Shown here: positions 1 to 9,177 of the stretch, piece after piece
Numbering within the stretch: the stretch's first letter is position 1
Layout: each line of letters starts with the position of its first letter
DNA from: Arenicellales bacterium
GTDB lineage: Bacteria; Pseudomonadota; Gammaproteobacteria; Arenicellales; JAJDZL01
Direction: 5' to 3'
DNA: 64,000 nucleotides
Assembly (NCBI GenBank): GCA_951813075.1
Contig: OX638343.1
Span: 2,931,999 to 2,995,998, forward strand
Notes under the pieces: model-generated
The model's database searches: none
The model's input: the letters and a program-made list of their open reading frames with translations, nothing else
Told to the model about the DNA's origin: nothing
Translations under genes and position numbers: made by a program

Positions 1-210
1 CAGATTTCGAATTGTCATCTCATAGGGCACCCCTCGCTGGTTCAGATATTCCTGAAATCCTGCTTCGACTTCAGTTTCACCGCGCCAGACCACTCCAAAT
101 ATCTTGTAGGTTTTATTGGCATTGGCCGTGGGCACTGACTGCGCCGTTGCGTGGTTCACAGCGAAACATGCGACGACAAGAACGGAAATCAGATAAATTT
201 TCTTGCGCAT
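1..210 (-). CDS. ABC-type substrate-binding protein, N-terminal part (cut by window edge)
   Basis: The first 70 residues are visible, starting at the ATG at 210. The protein opens with a Sec signal peptide (MRKK, a hydrophobic stretch, then a site near NHATAQS). The mature start, with FGVVWRGETEVEAGFQEYL, resembles the periplasmic components of uncharacterised ABC systems (ABC_sub_bind type). It would bind a small solute in the periplasm. The start codon lies 4 bases after the stop of the HAMP-MFS gene, so it is the third gene of that operon. The ligand cannot be predicted. The family assignment rests on a short N-terminal piece and is inferred from the signal peptide and the first conserved block. 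Confidence 0.6.
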   Translation of the reverse strand, partial: MRKKIYLISVLVVACFAVNHATAQSVPTANANKTYKIFGVVWRGETEVEAGFQEYLNQRGVPYEMTIRNL

Positions 211-214
211 GAAA

Positions 215-2380
215 CTAACTATCAGGTGCGTAAATTGGCTGATCCTTTTCAATCTCCGCCTTTGAGATCGTCATCACCAGCATAAACATCAATATCAGAG
301 TAAGTATGATGACCCCGAACCCCGCAATTGCGTCGTGATAGCCGAATTGACTGACCAACGCAACCGCAATCAATGGTCCGATGACCATACCGGTCCGTTC
401 AATCACGCGGTAAGCGCTCACCGCGGTCGCCCGTCCAATCGTATCCGCGTGATTTCCTGCAACCATCAGGATCATTGCGTTCTGAGAAGTCATGATCATC
501 GCGTGACCGAAACCAAGAGTTAGAATCGCCAGGACGACAGCACCTGTGTCACTGATGCCGATGTGATGTGAAAATAAACTCACGATACAACCTGTACCTG
601 CCAGTAAACCACCGAAAAATATAACCTGGACATATTTGCGTGTTTGGTCGGCATAGCGCGCGAAAATGAATATACAACTGAGTGTTGCCAGACCATACAG
701 CATCATCAATCGTCCGACGGATGACTCGTTATGCCCGAGTTCGGTCAGATATAGTGGAACAAGGTATGCGATAAATCCAGCGAGCGTCATTTTTGCTGGG
801 ATTGCGGTAAAGAACAATACCGAGAAAAATCGAGGATCCTTGAGTAGAGTGATCATATCCCTCGTACGGAGCACGATTCGCTTTCTCGAAGTGTCCTGTG
901 ATTCCTCGTCGCTGCGGAAAATCTGATAGACAATAAGTCCGGATATCACCGCGAGACATGCAGAAATCAGGAATGTCGCCTCAAAACCGATTCTATTGGC
1001 CAGCATTCCGCCGATTGGGGGGCCGCAAACGATTCCGACGAATACCGCTGTCACAAAGACGCCTGTTGATGCAGTTCGGTTGTGACTTTCAGCGTTTTGA
1101 ACAACCCATCCTTCGGACGCGACAAAGATCAGACTGTAACCCACGCCGGTCAGTATTCGGAACAGAATCAGATCGTAGTAGGTCTGAGTCAGGAAGTTTC
1201 CGATAAAACCAAGAACAGCCGCCGCGACACCAATCAGAAAAATTCGACGTACGCCGAAGCGGTCAACCAATCCGCCTCCGAACGGCGTGACAATCATCAC
1301 TGCCAGCATAAAGAGTGTGATCGGCAAACCGATCAGGACTTCGTGCGACAACATCATTTCTGTAGGTGCGTATTTCGAGACGAACAGCGGAATGAACGAA
1401 CGCGACAACTCTTCGGAGAATATAAACAGAAACAGCGGTACCCGAATCTGCGCCACATGCCTCGAATAGACATCCCTACCACCGCTCAGAATAAACCTCT
1501 CATCAAATTTATCGCGCACCAGAACAATTTTCTTAGAGATTCTGTCATCGATTTGTGCGTGCTTGAGCTCTGCGACTTCATAAACAAAATCGTTGTACTT
1601 GATCTGCAGGCCTTGGACCAAATTGTTGAAACTGGTGATCAATTGCCCGATCTCATCTTTCGATCTTTCCACAAGACGATTGGCAAATTTCCCGCGCGAT
1701 CCTTCTGCAAGTACCGTTCGGATATGGTGAATTGGTCTGGATATGCGACGGCGTATGTAAAACACAAGGAATTCAAACGTTACCAGCCATGAAATCGCGA
1801 TCACTGTCAGGACTTCAAAAATCATTTCGAAAAATTGGTTTCGAATATGTTCGCTGGTCACGCCTACATGCAATTTTGTAGTGCCCGATAAAGTCTCATC
1901 GATTATGAAAGCACCATCAAGAAATCCTTGCACGTCTGTCTCGAAATTCGAATTACTGAGACCGTTTGAATTCAATTCGGTCAATATGGTGCCCATCATT
2001 TCTGGCTCGACACCCTGGATGAATAGCGTCTTCCCACTGGCATCGATCATCGCAAGATATTCAATATCCTTATTTGACCGAAGGTAATTTTCAAAGTATT
2101 CGTCGACACCAACCAGTTGATCAGGTGGAATTTTCAGTTCGCCGACGGCATATGCCAACTCGGATGAGATAGCATTGCCAACAGCCTGGGCTTTCTGACT
2201 CAATTGCGGGCTGAGTTCCTTTTCGAAACCAAGCAGAGCAAACCACGAAACCGCGAACTGTCCGATCAACAATACTACAACAGACAATAACACCATACGG
2301 GTGAGCAAACCCTTCTGATGAGTAAGAAAATCATTAATATGAGATTGATCGAGTACTGGTTTCGTTGATTCAGTATTCAC
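215..2380 (-). CDS. Sensor-HAMP-MFS fusion protein (putative regulated transporter)
   Basis: This 721-residue membrane protein has two parts. Residues about 25-265 look like a receptor: a membrane segment at about 28-50, a periplasmic region of about 140 residues, a second membrane segment near 190-212, and a HAMP domain (RRRISRPIHHIRTVL then KDEIGQLITSFNNLV). Residues about 310-715 form a 12-helix major facilitator domain with the motif-A-like loop GGLVDRFGVRR. HAMP domains normally relay signals to kinases or chemotaxis domains. Here the output would be the transporter itself, which is an inference. It overlaps the upstream 261-residue gene by 4 bases (ATGA) and is followed after 4 bases by a substrate-binding protein. 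The substrate is unknown. Confidence 0.8.
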   Translation of the reverse strand: MNTESTKPVLDQSHINDFLTHQKGLLTRMVLLSVVVLLIGQFAVSWFALLGFEKELSPQLSQKAQAVGNAISSELAYAVGELKIPPDQLVGVDEYFENYLRSNKDIEYLAMIDASGKTLFIQGVEPEMMGTILTELNSNGLSNSNFETDVQGFLDGAFIIDETLSGTTKLHVGVTSEHIRNQFFEMIFEVLTVIAISWLVTFEFLVFYIRRRISRPIHHIRTVLAEGSRGKFANRLVERSKDEIGQLITSFNNLVQGLQIKYNDFVYEVAELKHAQIDDRISKKIVLVRDKFDERFILSGGRDVYSRHVAQIRVPLFLFIFSEELSRSFIPLFVSKYAPTEMMLSHEVLIGLPITLFMLAVMIVTPFGGGLVDRFGVRRIFLIGVAAAVLGFIGNFLTQTYYDLILFRILTGVGYSLIFVASEGWVVQNAESHNRTASTGVFVTAVFVGIVCGPPIGGMLANRIGFEATFLISACLAVISGLIVYQIFRSDEESQDTSRKRIVLRTRDMITLLKDPRFFSVLFFTAIPAKMTLAGFIAYLVPLYLTELGHNESSVGRLMMLYGLATLSCIFIFARYADQTRKYVQVIFFGGLLAGTGCIVSLFSHHIGISDTGAVVLAILTLGFGHAMIMTSQNAMILMVAGNHADTIGRATAVSAYRVIERTGMVIGPLIAVALVSQFGYHDAIAGFGVIILTLILMFMLVMTISKAEIEKDQPIYAPDS

Positions 2381-3162
2381 GATTCGGCCTCGTCGAGCTC
2401 GATAATATCGGCACTGGCTTCGTCCAGCGCAGCCTGTGCACCCAGTGCCGATTCGGAAAACGATTCGAATTCCGGATGATTTTTGATCGTCGCTTTCAGT
2501 TGTTCACTGTCATTTCGGTTATTAATAATGTCTTTGATCGCCTGCGTCATACTTCTCAGGTCAGAAATCGTACCGCGTAAAAGAACAACACAACCTACAA
2601 GGCTCATGACTGCCATGATTACGGCTATGATCAGTCCGATGGTCACAAGGCGTTCGGTCTGATTGGCGACACTCAGGTCCAAAAAGTCTCTGGAATATCG
2701 CAAGGCCAATGATCCGACGTTCTGATTCAGGTTATTTTGGATAGGTACGCCAACTACGCCGGCATCCCTCTCCAACCGCGACCATGAGCTGGCGTTCTGA
2801 TTCGTACGCCATGCAATCACCCAATCCTCCGATACCAGATCACCGATGAAGCTGGGATCGGTACTGAATAGTACCGATCCATTTTCGTCGAATACCTCAA
2901 TGGAAAGAATCGATTCGTCGTCACTTTCATAGGTTTCGAGTTCTTCCGATACATCCTGCAGGGTGGATAGCGCCAGACCCAAATCCATTTGGGTTTCGAT
3001 CTTGTTGCGAATGTCGTTGACGACAAACTGGAATCGGGAAGTTAGCAGATCGGTATGGGTACGCCGGAATTTATCCAGGCTAAGACCGATGGTCATTGCT
3101 ATACCTGCCATCAAAATAGCAACAAGCATGACTGATATGCGCGATGTTACGCCGAATTTCAT
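2377..3162 (-). CDS. Two-helix membrane sensor-like protein of the HAMP-MFS operon
   Basis: The protein has 261 residues. One membrane segment lies at about residues 10-27, followed by a periplasmic domain of about 150 residues. A second membrane segment (LVTIGLIIAVIMAVMSLVG) precedes a cytoplasmic tail of about 65 residues that starts like a HAMP helix and then becomes acidic. No kinase, cyclase or methyl-accepting domain follows. It has the same architecture as the receptor half of the adjacent HAMP-MFS protein, so it may be a paired receptor for it. It is the first gene of the operon and overlaps the next gene by 4 bases. No named family was recognised; the function is inferred from topology and context only. 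Confidence 0.7.
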   Translation of the reverse strand: MKFGVTSRISVMLVAILMAGIAMTIGLSLDKFRRTHTDLLTSRFQFVVNDIRNKIETQMDLGLALSTLQDVSEELETYESDDESILSIEVFDENGSVLFSTDPSFIGDLVSEDWVIAWRTNQNASSWSRLERDAGVVGVPIQNNLNQNVGSLALRYSRDFLDLSVANQTERLVTIGLIIAVIMAVMSLVGCVVLLRGTISDLRSMTQAIKDIINNRNDSEQLKATIKNHPEFESFSESALGAQAALDEASADIIELDEAES

Positions 3163-3663
3163 TTTATGAGCCGGTTGACAAGTCGTGGAAGAGATTCGAT
3201 TTCGAATTTTCTGCCGCCGTGAATTATATCACTGTATAAACGGCTTGCTCTTTGTCGAATCATGCCCGCCAACTTGCTCAAGAAACGTTGATTGTCTCGG
3301 GCTGAATCGACGGAATAAAAACAATTCAATAAGTTCCGGTTTGATCGTATCAATTTATCGTGGAACATTGATCTAGATATCTTAATTATGTTGCAATGCA
3401 AAATTAGATACGGATTCTATATTTTGATGTAAAACCAAATTTAATTTGATATGGAACTGAATTTTTAGGAAGATTGAACGATAACTCTAAATTATTGATA
3501 TATATTTAATAAATCGGAGAAAATGTGTCAGATAGTATTTGAAACTAGAAATTATCACTTTAAGTTGAAAAAAATTTACATTGAGGGGTTGACAATATAA
3601 TTTTAGATGATATATTGCATTGCAACATCATAGATATTGTTACTCGATTTGGAGAATCCAAAC
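3163..3663. other. AT-rich divergent intergenic region
   Basis: About 500 bases separate the sensor/MFS operon (minus) from the phasin gene (plus). The part from about 3370 on is very AT-rich. It holds the phasin promoter (see separate entry) and presumably the promoter of the minus-strand operon, which I could not place with confidence. Short open frames here show no recognisable protein. Confidence 0.6.
3589..3616 (+). promoter_or_regulatory. Sigma70-type promoter of the phasin gene
   Basis: A consensus -35 box TTGACA (3589-3594) is followed after 16 bases by TATATT (3611-3616). The start codon of the phasin is about 48 bases further on, preceded by GGAG at 3651-3654. Phasins are abundant proteins, so a near-consensus promoter fits. 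Confidence 0.65.
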
Positions 3664-4011
3664 ATGCAGATCAACTATTCAGAGTTTGCCAATGAGGCAT
3701 TCAGTGTGAATTCAAAACTGATTAACAAGTCAGTTGAACTCGGTGTCGAATCGGCTCAGCAGGTTATTCAGGGCACTTCCGAACGAACCAATGAGTGGTT
3801 CAAGATCAAGAATTTTGACGAATTGGTTGAAACGCAAGAAAAATGGAATGCGTTTGCTGTCGGTCAGATTCAAAATTCAACCCGGTCAGCGATTGAATTG
3901 GGTACTGAAGCATACAATTCCTATTTGAATCTTTGGAAAAAATACAGCCAAAGTGCTGTTGAGAAGCCAGTCGCAGTTGCCAAAGCGCCTGCTACTGAAA
4001 AGAAAGCTTAA
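3664..4011 (+). CDS. Phasin family protein (PHA granule-associated)
   Basis: This small, helix-rich, Cys-free protein is of phasin type: LINKSVELGVESAQ, then an amphipathic region ending SYLNLWKKYSQSA and an Ala/Lys-rich tail. Phasins coat polyhydroxyalkanoate granules in the cytoplasm and limit their size. I chose the ATG at 3664 (116 residues) because GGAG lies 9 bases upstream. A TTG 27 bases earlier would include the ribosome binding site in the coding sequence. The gene stands alone between its own promoter and terminator. Its presence implies PHA synthesis elsewhere in the genome; no synthase is in this window. The nearby propionyl-CoA genes could feed or drain such a store, which is inference. 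Confidence 0.8.
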   Translation: MQINYSEFANEAFSVNSKLINKSVELGVESAQQVIQGTSERTNEWFKIKNFDELVETQEKWNAFAVGQIQNSTRSAIELGTEAYNSYLNLWKKYSQSAVEKPVAVAKAPATEKKA

Positions 4012-4065
4012 CGTTCAGATACTGTTTTCACTATTTCATAACTTAACTCCTCTCTCTATTGGTAG

Positions 4066-4101
4066 GGTCTGCCATTGCAATAATGGCAGACCATTTTTTT
4101 T
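4066..4101 (+). terminator. Intrinsic terminator of the phasin gene
   Basis: A perfect 11-base-pair stem, GGTCTGCCATT (4066-4076) and AATGGCAGACC (4082-4092) with a 5-base loop, is followed by A and eight T. The T run lies on the plus-strand 3' side only, so it serves the phasin rather than the convergent oxidase gene. Confidence 0.85.
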
Positions 4102-4148
4102 GCCACGCAGTCCCTGCAGGACATCCTCCCTTTCCCAAGACCGCCTTT

Positions 4149-5579
4149 TCACTGGACGGCAATGATGGATGTCATTCCAGTTTCCTGATGCTCAAGAATG
4201 TGGCAGTGAAACATCCATAAACCGGGGTTGTCGGCGACGAAAGCGATTTGTGCACTTTCTTGTGGTCCGACGAGGATTGTGTCCCTGATCGCTCCGGGAG
4301 ATTCTCGGCCGCTGTCGTTTCGAATTACCTCAAAACTGTGTCCATGCAGATGAATCGGGTGTTCAAAAGCGGAGCGGTTTACAAGATCAAAAATATATGA
4401 CTTTCCATGCTCAAGCGTGAGCAGAGGCGGTTGATTGTGCGCATCCGAATGTATATTCCCATTCGTCGCCCATAATTTCCCCAGTCTTGCCAAGTCTCGC
4501 ATGCCTTTGAACTCTCCGTCGAGATAGGCACCGGAAAGACCACCCATCGCACCTCCTTCAAATAAAATTTGGTGTTTTTCGGCATTTGTGAGATCCGGTT
4601 GAGAGACGGGATTTACCAAAAGCCGAGGTGGAGGTGTATGTTCAGAAACTGAATTGACTCTGTCGTTGCTTCGAACCAGGTGCATCAGCTCGTATGCGAA
4701 ATTTTCGCCGAATGCGTTGTCTATCACCAGTGTGGATTCTCCCGGTGTACCCGCAACGTCCAATATCAGATCAGCCCGTTGTCCTGCTCCGAGAACGATT
4801 GGGTCTTCTCCGAGTGTATGTGGATCGATTGGATGACCATCCAAGGCAATTACCCAAGGATTCAGATCCTTGAAGACTAGTGCGAAGGTGCGTGCATTGG
4901 CTACATTGACAAGTCGCAGGCGCATTCGTTCTCCTGGATGAACCAGGAATTTGTCGTGAATGCTTCCATTTACTGTAACAACATTACCTAGTCTTCCATT
5001 ATGACTCGCATCCCGTAAGTTCTGATTAAATGGAACGATTTGAGCTTCATCGTCAAGACGCCAATCATCCAGAACCCAGATGACATCGCGATCAATCGTG
5101 GGCGGCTGAATTTCATCGACAACCAACACACCACGAAGTCCTTTGCCAACTTGCTGCGAGCTATTGAAGTGGGGATGGTACCAGAATGTACCGGCATCGT
5201 GGAGATCAAACTCGTAGAGAAATGATTCGCCAGGGCTGATTGGTGTCTGGCTGAGAAACGGCACACCATCCATGTTCGCGGGTACGCGAAGTCCGTGCCA
5301 GTGTACGGTAGTTGGTTCATCAAGCTGATTCTCGACTTCCAGTCTGAGTCTGTCACCCTGATTGTACCGAAGCAGAGGGCCTGGAACTTGCTGATTGTAA
5401 GCTAAAACTTTGGTTAGCGGACCAAATCCTGCTACGAGATCGGTTTCTGTGTGCGATGCGATTAGCCGCTGTGTATGAGGCGATGCCAAAATCAGCTTTG
5501 GTACTGACATGGATCCTGCGACGAGCATTGAAACCTGCATAAATTCCCGTCGGCTCAGATTTCTGTTAATATTCGTCAT
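4149..5579 (-). CDS. Tat-exported multicopper oxidase
   Basis: The 476-residue protein has a three-cupredoxin multicopper oxidase layout. A twin-arginine signal, SRREFM near residue 10, precedes a hydrophobic stretch, so it should be folded in the cytoplasm and exported to the periplasm. All four copper motifs are visible: HWHG (about 93-96), YHPHF (about 134-138), HPIHLHGH (about 416-423) and the final HCHILEHQETGM (about 458-469), which supplies type 1 and type 3 ligands. Such enzymes oxidise phenols, Cu(I) or other metals with oxygen; some relatives (FtsP/SufI) have lost the copper sites, but this one has not. The substrate is not predictable. It stands alone and is convergent with the phasin gene. 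Confidence 0.9.
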   Translation of the reverse strand: MTNINRNLSRREFMQVSMLVAGSMSVPKLILASPHTQRLIASHTETDLVAGFGPLTKVLAYNQQVPGPLLRYNQGDRLRLEVENQLDEPTTVHWHGLRVPANMDGVPFLSQTPISPGESFLYEFDLHDAGTFWYHPHFNSSQQVGKGLRGVLVVDEIQPPTIDRDVIWVLDDWRLDDEAQIVPFNQNLRDASHNGRLGNVVTVNGSIHDKFLVHPGERMRLRLVNVANARTFALVFKDLNPWVIALDGHPIDPHTLGEDPIVLGAGQRADLILDVAGTPGESTLVIDNAFGENFAYELMHLVRSNDRVNSVSEHTPPPRLLVNPVSQPDLTNAEKHQILFEGGAMGGLSGAYLDGEFKGMRDLARLGKLWATNGNIHSDAHNQPPLLTLEHGKSYIFDLVNRSAFEHPIHLHGHSFEVIRNDSGRESPGAIRDTILVGPQESAQIAFVADNPGLWMFHCHILEHQETGMTSIIAVQ

Positions 5580-6016
5580 GTTCGCTGGCTTTGTGTACCT
5601 TCGTTGCGACCTGTGAATCCGATTCCCTAGACGGAGTTAGATATTACCATAACTGTGCGTGCAACGTTTGGCGCGAAGTTTCCACACCCGTTTTCAATTA
5701 TTAGCCAGATGTACTGGATTACGATTCGGCAACTTTCTTAGCGTCGAACTGAGGAGAATACTGATAGTGCTGCCAATGCAGTTTCTATAGTGTCTTTACC
5801 GAATAACATAATGCGGCTTCAAACTGCTCGGACTCTATGTACAAGATCCCCGAATTCATACTTGTTCCCACTGCCATTTTTATTTGGTACCATTCATACA
5901 TTCCATTTTCGACGTTGGGTATTGATAACAATACTAACCGCTTCAAGCTGAACAATATGCAAATCACTGAATAGCCACCTTCAATGCAAATCCATTTACA
6001 GTAAAATTTTCTGCCA
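5580..6016. other. Intergenic region, no gene seen
   Basis: About 440 bases lie between the divergent oxidase and acyl-CoA ligase genes. An 82-codon minus-strand frame shows no recognisable protein and no ribosome binding site, so I treat it as non-coding. It must hold the promoters of both neighbours, but no clear box pair was found. Confidence 0.5.
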
Positions 6017-7666
6017 ATGGATTCATGGAGCAATCAAGACGTGACAATATATGATGAGAAACTGGACAAGAATCCGGCAAATTTTCACCCGCTCACACCA
6101 CTGAGTTTCTTACAGCGATCAGCGCGCGTCTTTCCCAATAAGACAGCGGTCATTCACGGTGACATGACTATCACGTATCGCGATCTGTATTCCAGATGCA
6201 GACGCTTGGGTAGTGCATTGAATAGACGTGGAATCGGAGTTGGAGATACTGTGGCCGTTATGTGCCCCAATACACCAGCAATGCTGGAACTGCACTATGG
6301 CGTACCAATGTGCGGTGCCGTACTCAACGCAATGAATTACCGACTCGATCCTGCGACAATCGCGTTCATACTCGAACATGGTGAAGCCAAGATATTGTTC
6401 ACTGATCGCGAATTTTCAGACACCATTAAAGAAGCACTGAAACTGTTTGGTTCGGATATCACTGTTATAGACATTGATGATCCTCTGGGAGAGGGTGGCG
6501 AGTTTCTCGGAGAGAAGGAATACGAATTATTGCTGGAGGAAGGCGATCCAGAATTCGAGTGGTTTGTACCGGACGATGAGTGGCAGGCGATCTGTCTCAA
6601 CTACACATCGGGCACCACCGGTAATCCAAAAGGTGTGGTATTTCATCACCGGGGAGCTTACATCAATGCGCTGGGTAATTCACTGGTCTTTCAGCTCGAC
6701 AGTTCAAGTATCTACTTATGGACATTGCCGATGTTTCACTGCAACGGCTGGACCTTTACTTGGGGCGTGACAGCGGTTTCAGGGACTCATGTCTGCTTGC
6801 GTGGAGTCGATCCGAAGTTCATATTCCCGTCTATTCGAGATAATCGAGTCACACATATGTGTGGCGCACCGATCGTACTGAATATGCTGGTTCACGCACC
6901 TAAGGAATTGAAAGTTCAGTTCGAACAAACTGTTGAGGTTGCCACGGGCGGAGCTGCTCCGCCCAGCCAAGTTATTACGGAAATGGAAAAGATGGGATTT
7001 CGGGTAACTCATCTATACGGATTGACTGAGACTTACGGTCCGGCAACTGTCTGTGCGTGGCAGTCCGAGTGGGATAGTCACGATCTTGAGCGGCGGGCCC
7101 AGTTGATGGCGCGTCAGGGCGTTCACTATCCGACGTTGGAAGAAGTGGCAGTGATCGATCCACAGACAATGCAGGCAGTCCCGCACGATGGTGAGACGAT
7201 GGGCGAACTGATGGTTCGCGGTAACACTGTCATGCGAGGATACCTAAAGAATTCGCAAGCTTCGCAGGAAGCTTTCGCGGGTGGGTGGTATCACACCGGG
7301 GATCTTGGCGTGACACACGCAGACGGGTATATCGAGGTGCGAGATCGTTCAAAAGATATCATCATATCGGGTGGCGAGAACATCTCCAGTCTGGAGGTGG
7401 AGGATGTGCTTTACCGGCATCCGGGAATTATGGAAGCTGCAGTTGTGGCCAAGCCTGACGAAAAGTGGGGCGAAACACCGTGTGCATTTATTTCACCGGC
7501 ACCCGGACACGAAGAGCAGTTGACAAAAGAAGATGTGATCTCTTGGTGCCGGGAAAATTTGGCAAGTTACAAAGTTCCAAGTTCCGTCGTGTTCGGACTT
7601 CTGCCGAAAACTTCGACCGGTAAAATTCAGAAATTTGTACTGCGTGAAAAAGTCAAGTCACTATAA
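6017..7666 (+). CDS. Acyl-CoA synthetase (AMP-forming), medium-chain/methylmercaptopropionate-CoA ligase-like
   Basis: At 549 residues this is a complete adenylate-forming enzyme. It activates a carboxylic acid with ATP to the acyl-adenylate and then the CoA thioester. The P-loop-like motif YTSGTTGNPKGV is near residue 197, the aromatic/TE motif LYGLTETYGP near 333, and the hinge GGWYHTGDLG near 425; the catalytic lysine lies in TSTGKIQK near 537. The N-terminal NPANFHPLTPLSFLQRSA is typical of the subgroup holding short/medium-chain ligases and DmdB-type enzymes. The exact substrate is uncertain. The start at 6017 lacks a clear ribosome binding site; an ATG at 6026 is an alternative. A fabD-like gene follows after 80 bases. 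Confidence 0.85.
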   Translation: MDSWSNQDVTIYDEKLDKNPANFHPLTPLSFLQRSARVFPNKTAVIHGDMTITYRDLYSRCRRLGSALNRRGIGVGDTVAVMCPNTPAMLELHYGVPMCGAVLNAMNYRLDPATIAFILEHGEAKILFTDREFSDTIKEALKLFGSDITVIDIDDPLGEGGEFLGEKEYELLLEEGDPEFEWFVPDDEWQAICLNYTSGTTGNPKGVVFHHRGAYINALGNSLVFQLDSSSIYLWTLPMFHCNGWTFTWGVTAVSGTHVCLRGVDPKFIFPSIRDNRVTHMCGAPIVLNMLVHAPKELKVQFEQTVEVATGGAAPPSQVITEMEKMGFRVTHLYGLTETYGPATVCAWQSEWDSHDLERRAQLMARQGVHYPTLEEVAVIDPQTMQAVPHDGETMGELMVRGNTVMRGYLKNSQASQEAFAGGWYHTGDLGVTHADGYIEVRDRSKDIIISGGENISSLEVEDVLYRHPGIMEAAVVAKPDEKWGETPCAFISPAPGHEEQLTKEDVISWCRENLASYKVPSSVVFGLLPKTSTGKIQKFVLREKVKSL

Positions 7667-7746
7667 CCAACAAATTCCGCTAGTCAATAGCGAAACCTGA
7701 TTTGAATTGCGGATGGCGGGATAGTTCTTAACGGGTACCATATTCA

Positions 7747-8721
7747 ATGCAAAAAATTCTATTTCTATTTCCCGGGCAGGGAGCACAGTATCCAGGAATC
7801 GGTAGCGATCTAATTTCGGAATTCTCGCTGGCAGCTGAAATCTATGACCAAGCCAGCTCCACTTTGGGTTACGACATGGTTGCGTTATGCAATGATGCGA
7901 CCAGCGGTGATATCAATCTGACCAAATATACCCAGCCGGTGTTGCTTACCCATTCATTTGCCTGCATGCAGGTGTTTCTCCAAGAGTCAGGTCACAAACA
8001 TCATCCCGGTTTTTCTTGTGGCCACAGTTTGGGAGAGTATGGTGCGCTGATTGCGGGAGGGGCCTTGGACTTTGAGTCAGCACTGAAATTGGTATCAGCA
8101 CGCGGAGAATGCATGGGTAAGCACGGAGGCGGTGAAATGCTTGCGATTCCTCTGTCGGAAGATCAACTGATTCCCTTGATAGAACCTAGTCCCTGCGAGA
8201 TCGCGGCCTGCAATCTACCGGAACAGACAGTAGTTGGCGGATGGCCGGAAGAGCTCGATCAGGCAATCTTGCAGATAGAACAGATGTTCCCCGGCAAACC
8301 CACAACCCGCCTGAAAACGGAAGGCGCTTTTCATACTTCACATATGTTTCCGGCGGCCCAGGAGTTTCAGACACATTTGAACGAATCGAATCTGACAAAA
8401 CCAAAGATTCCTGTGGCTTCCAATGTAACCGGAAAATTTCATGATTCGGAAATAGACTCGATCAAACACAATTTGTATCTGCAACTTTTCAAGCCCGTCC
8501 GATGGCACAGCAATTTAATGACGATCGCCGAGCAGGGGATAGATGCTGTGATTGAGTTTGGTGGCGGACTTGGTGCTGGTAACGATCCGGCCGAAAAACG
8601 TCCTAACCTTGCCGGAACAGTTACGCGCTCGTATCGCAGACTATCACCGCGGCCAGCGTATCAATCTGTCATCAACTTAAAGACTTTGCACAACGCGCTC
8701 GAAAAATTTGCAGATTCCTGA
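7747..8721 (+). CDS. ACP S-malonyltransferase (FabD-type)
   Basis: At 324 residues this matches FabD. It would move malonyl from CoA to acyl carrier protein in the cytoplasm. Visible motifs are GQGAQYPGIG at the N terminus, the nucleophile elbow GHSLGEYGAL (Ser near 96), the arginine in SARGECMG, the catalytic His in GAFHTSHM, and the late Gln in QLFKPVRWHS. It lies outside any fab operon, next to an acyl-CoA ligase, so it may be a second copy serving a specialised acyl pathway rather than housekeeping fatty acid synthesis; that is inference. It is convergent with the mce gene, 51 bases away. Confidence 0.85.
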   Translation: MQKILFLFPGQGAQYPGIGSDLISEFSLAAEIYDQASSTLGYDMVALCNDATSGDINLTKYTQPVLLTHSFACMQVFLQESGHKHHPGFSCGHSLGEYGALIAGGALDFESALKLVSARGECMGKHGGGEMLAIPLSEDQLIPLIEPSPCEIAACNLPEQTVVGGWPEELDQAILQIEQMFPGKPTTRLKTEGAFHTSHMFPAAQEFQTHLNESNLTKPKIPVASNVTGKFHDSEIDSIKHNLYLQLFKPVRWHSNLMTIAEQGIDAVIEFGGGLGAGNDPAEKRPNLAGTVTRSYRRLSPRPAYQSVINLKTLHNALEKFADS

Positions 8722-8772
8722 TTGGCGACGCGTTGCCGCTGATGCGTGTATGATTGATGCCACGGGCAATGA

Positions 8773-9177
8773 TCAAACCTGCTCGATTTCAATCAGAGTT
8801 CCGCAAAAATCTTTTGGGTGTAGAAATAGCACAGGCTTGCCGTGGGCTCCGATCTTGGGTTCGCCACCCCCGAGCGCACGCATGCCTTGTTGAACCAGTT
8901 TATCTCTGGCATCAAGAATATCGTCAACCTCATAGCAAAGATGATGAATACCGCCCGCCGAATTTCTTTCGAGAAATCGCGCAATCGGAGAATCTGCTCC
9001 CAGAGGTTCCAGCAATTCGATCTTGGTATTGGGCAGGTTCACAAATACCGTAGTGACACCGTGCTCCGGTAGGGGAACAGGTTCGGAAACCTCAGCGCCT
9101 AAAACCCCGTGGTAGATTTTGGTTGCTTTTGTCAGATCCGGGACAGCAATTGCGACGTGATTCAGTCGGCCGATCAT
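8773..9177 (-). CDS. mce: Methylmalonyl-CoA epimerase
   Basis: This is a 134-residue vicinal-oxygen-chelate fold protein. It interconverts (S)- and (R)-methylmalonyl-CoA, linking the carboxylase product to the mutase substrate. Metal ligands are visible: His in RLNHVAIAV, His in GIHHLCYEV and the terminal Glu in LIEIEQV. The gene overlaps the end of pccA by 4 bases and is the last of the five-gene propionate operon. Length and context both fit; the alternative of a generic glyoxalase is unlikely here. Confidence 0.9.
   Translation of the reverse strand: MIGRLNHVAIAVPDLTKATKIYHGVLGAEVSEPVPLPEHGVTTVFVNLPNTKIELLEPLGADSPIARFLERNSAGGIHHLCYEVDDILDARDKLVQQGMRALGGGEPKIGAHGKPVLFLHPKDFCGTLIEIEQV

Noticed and set aside
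1082..1792. 236-codon plus-strand open frame opposite the HAMP-MFS gene
   Set aside because: It lies wholly antisense to a well-supported gene, is rich in Gln/Arg/Asn and has no family or start signal.
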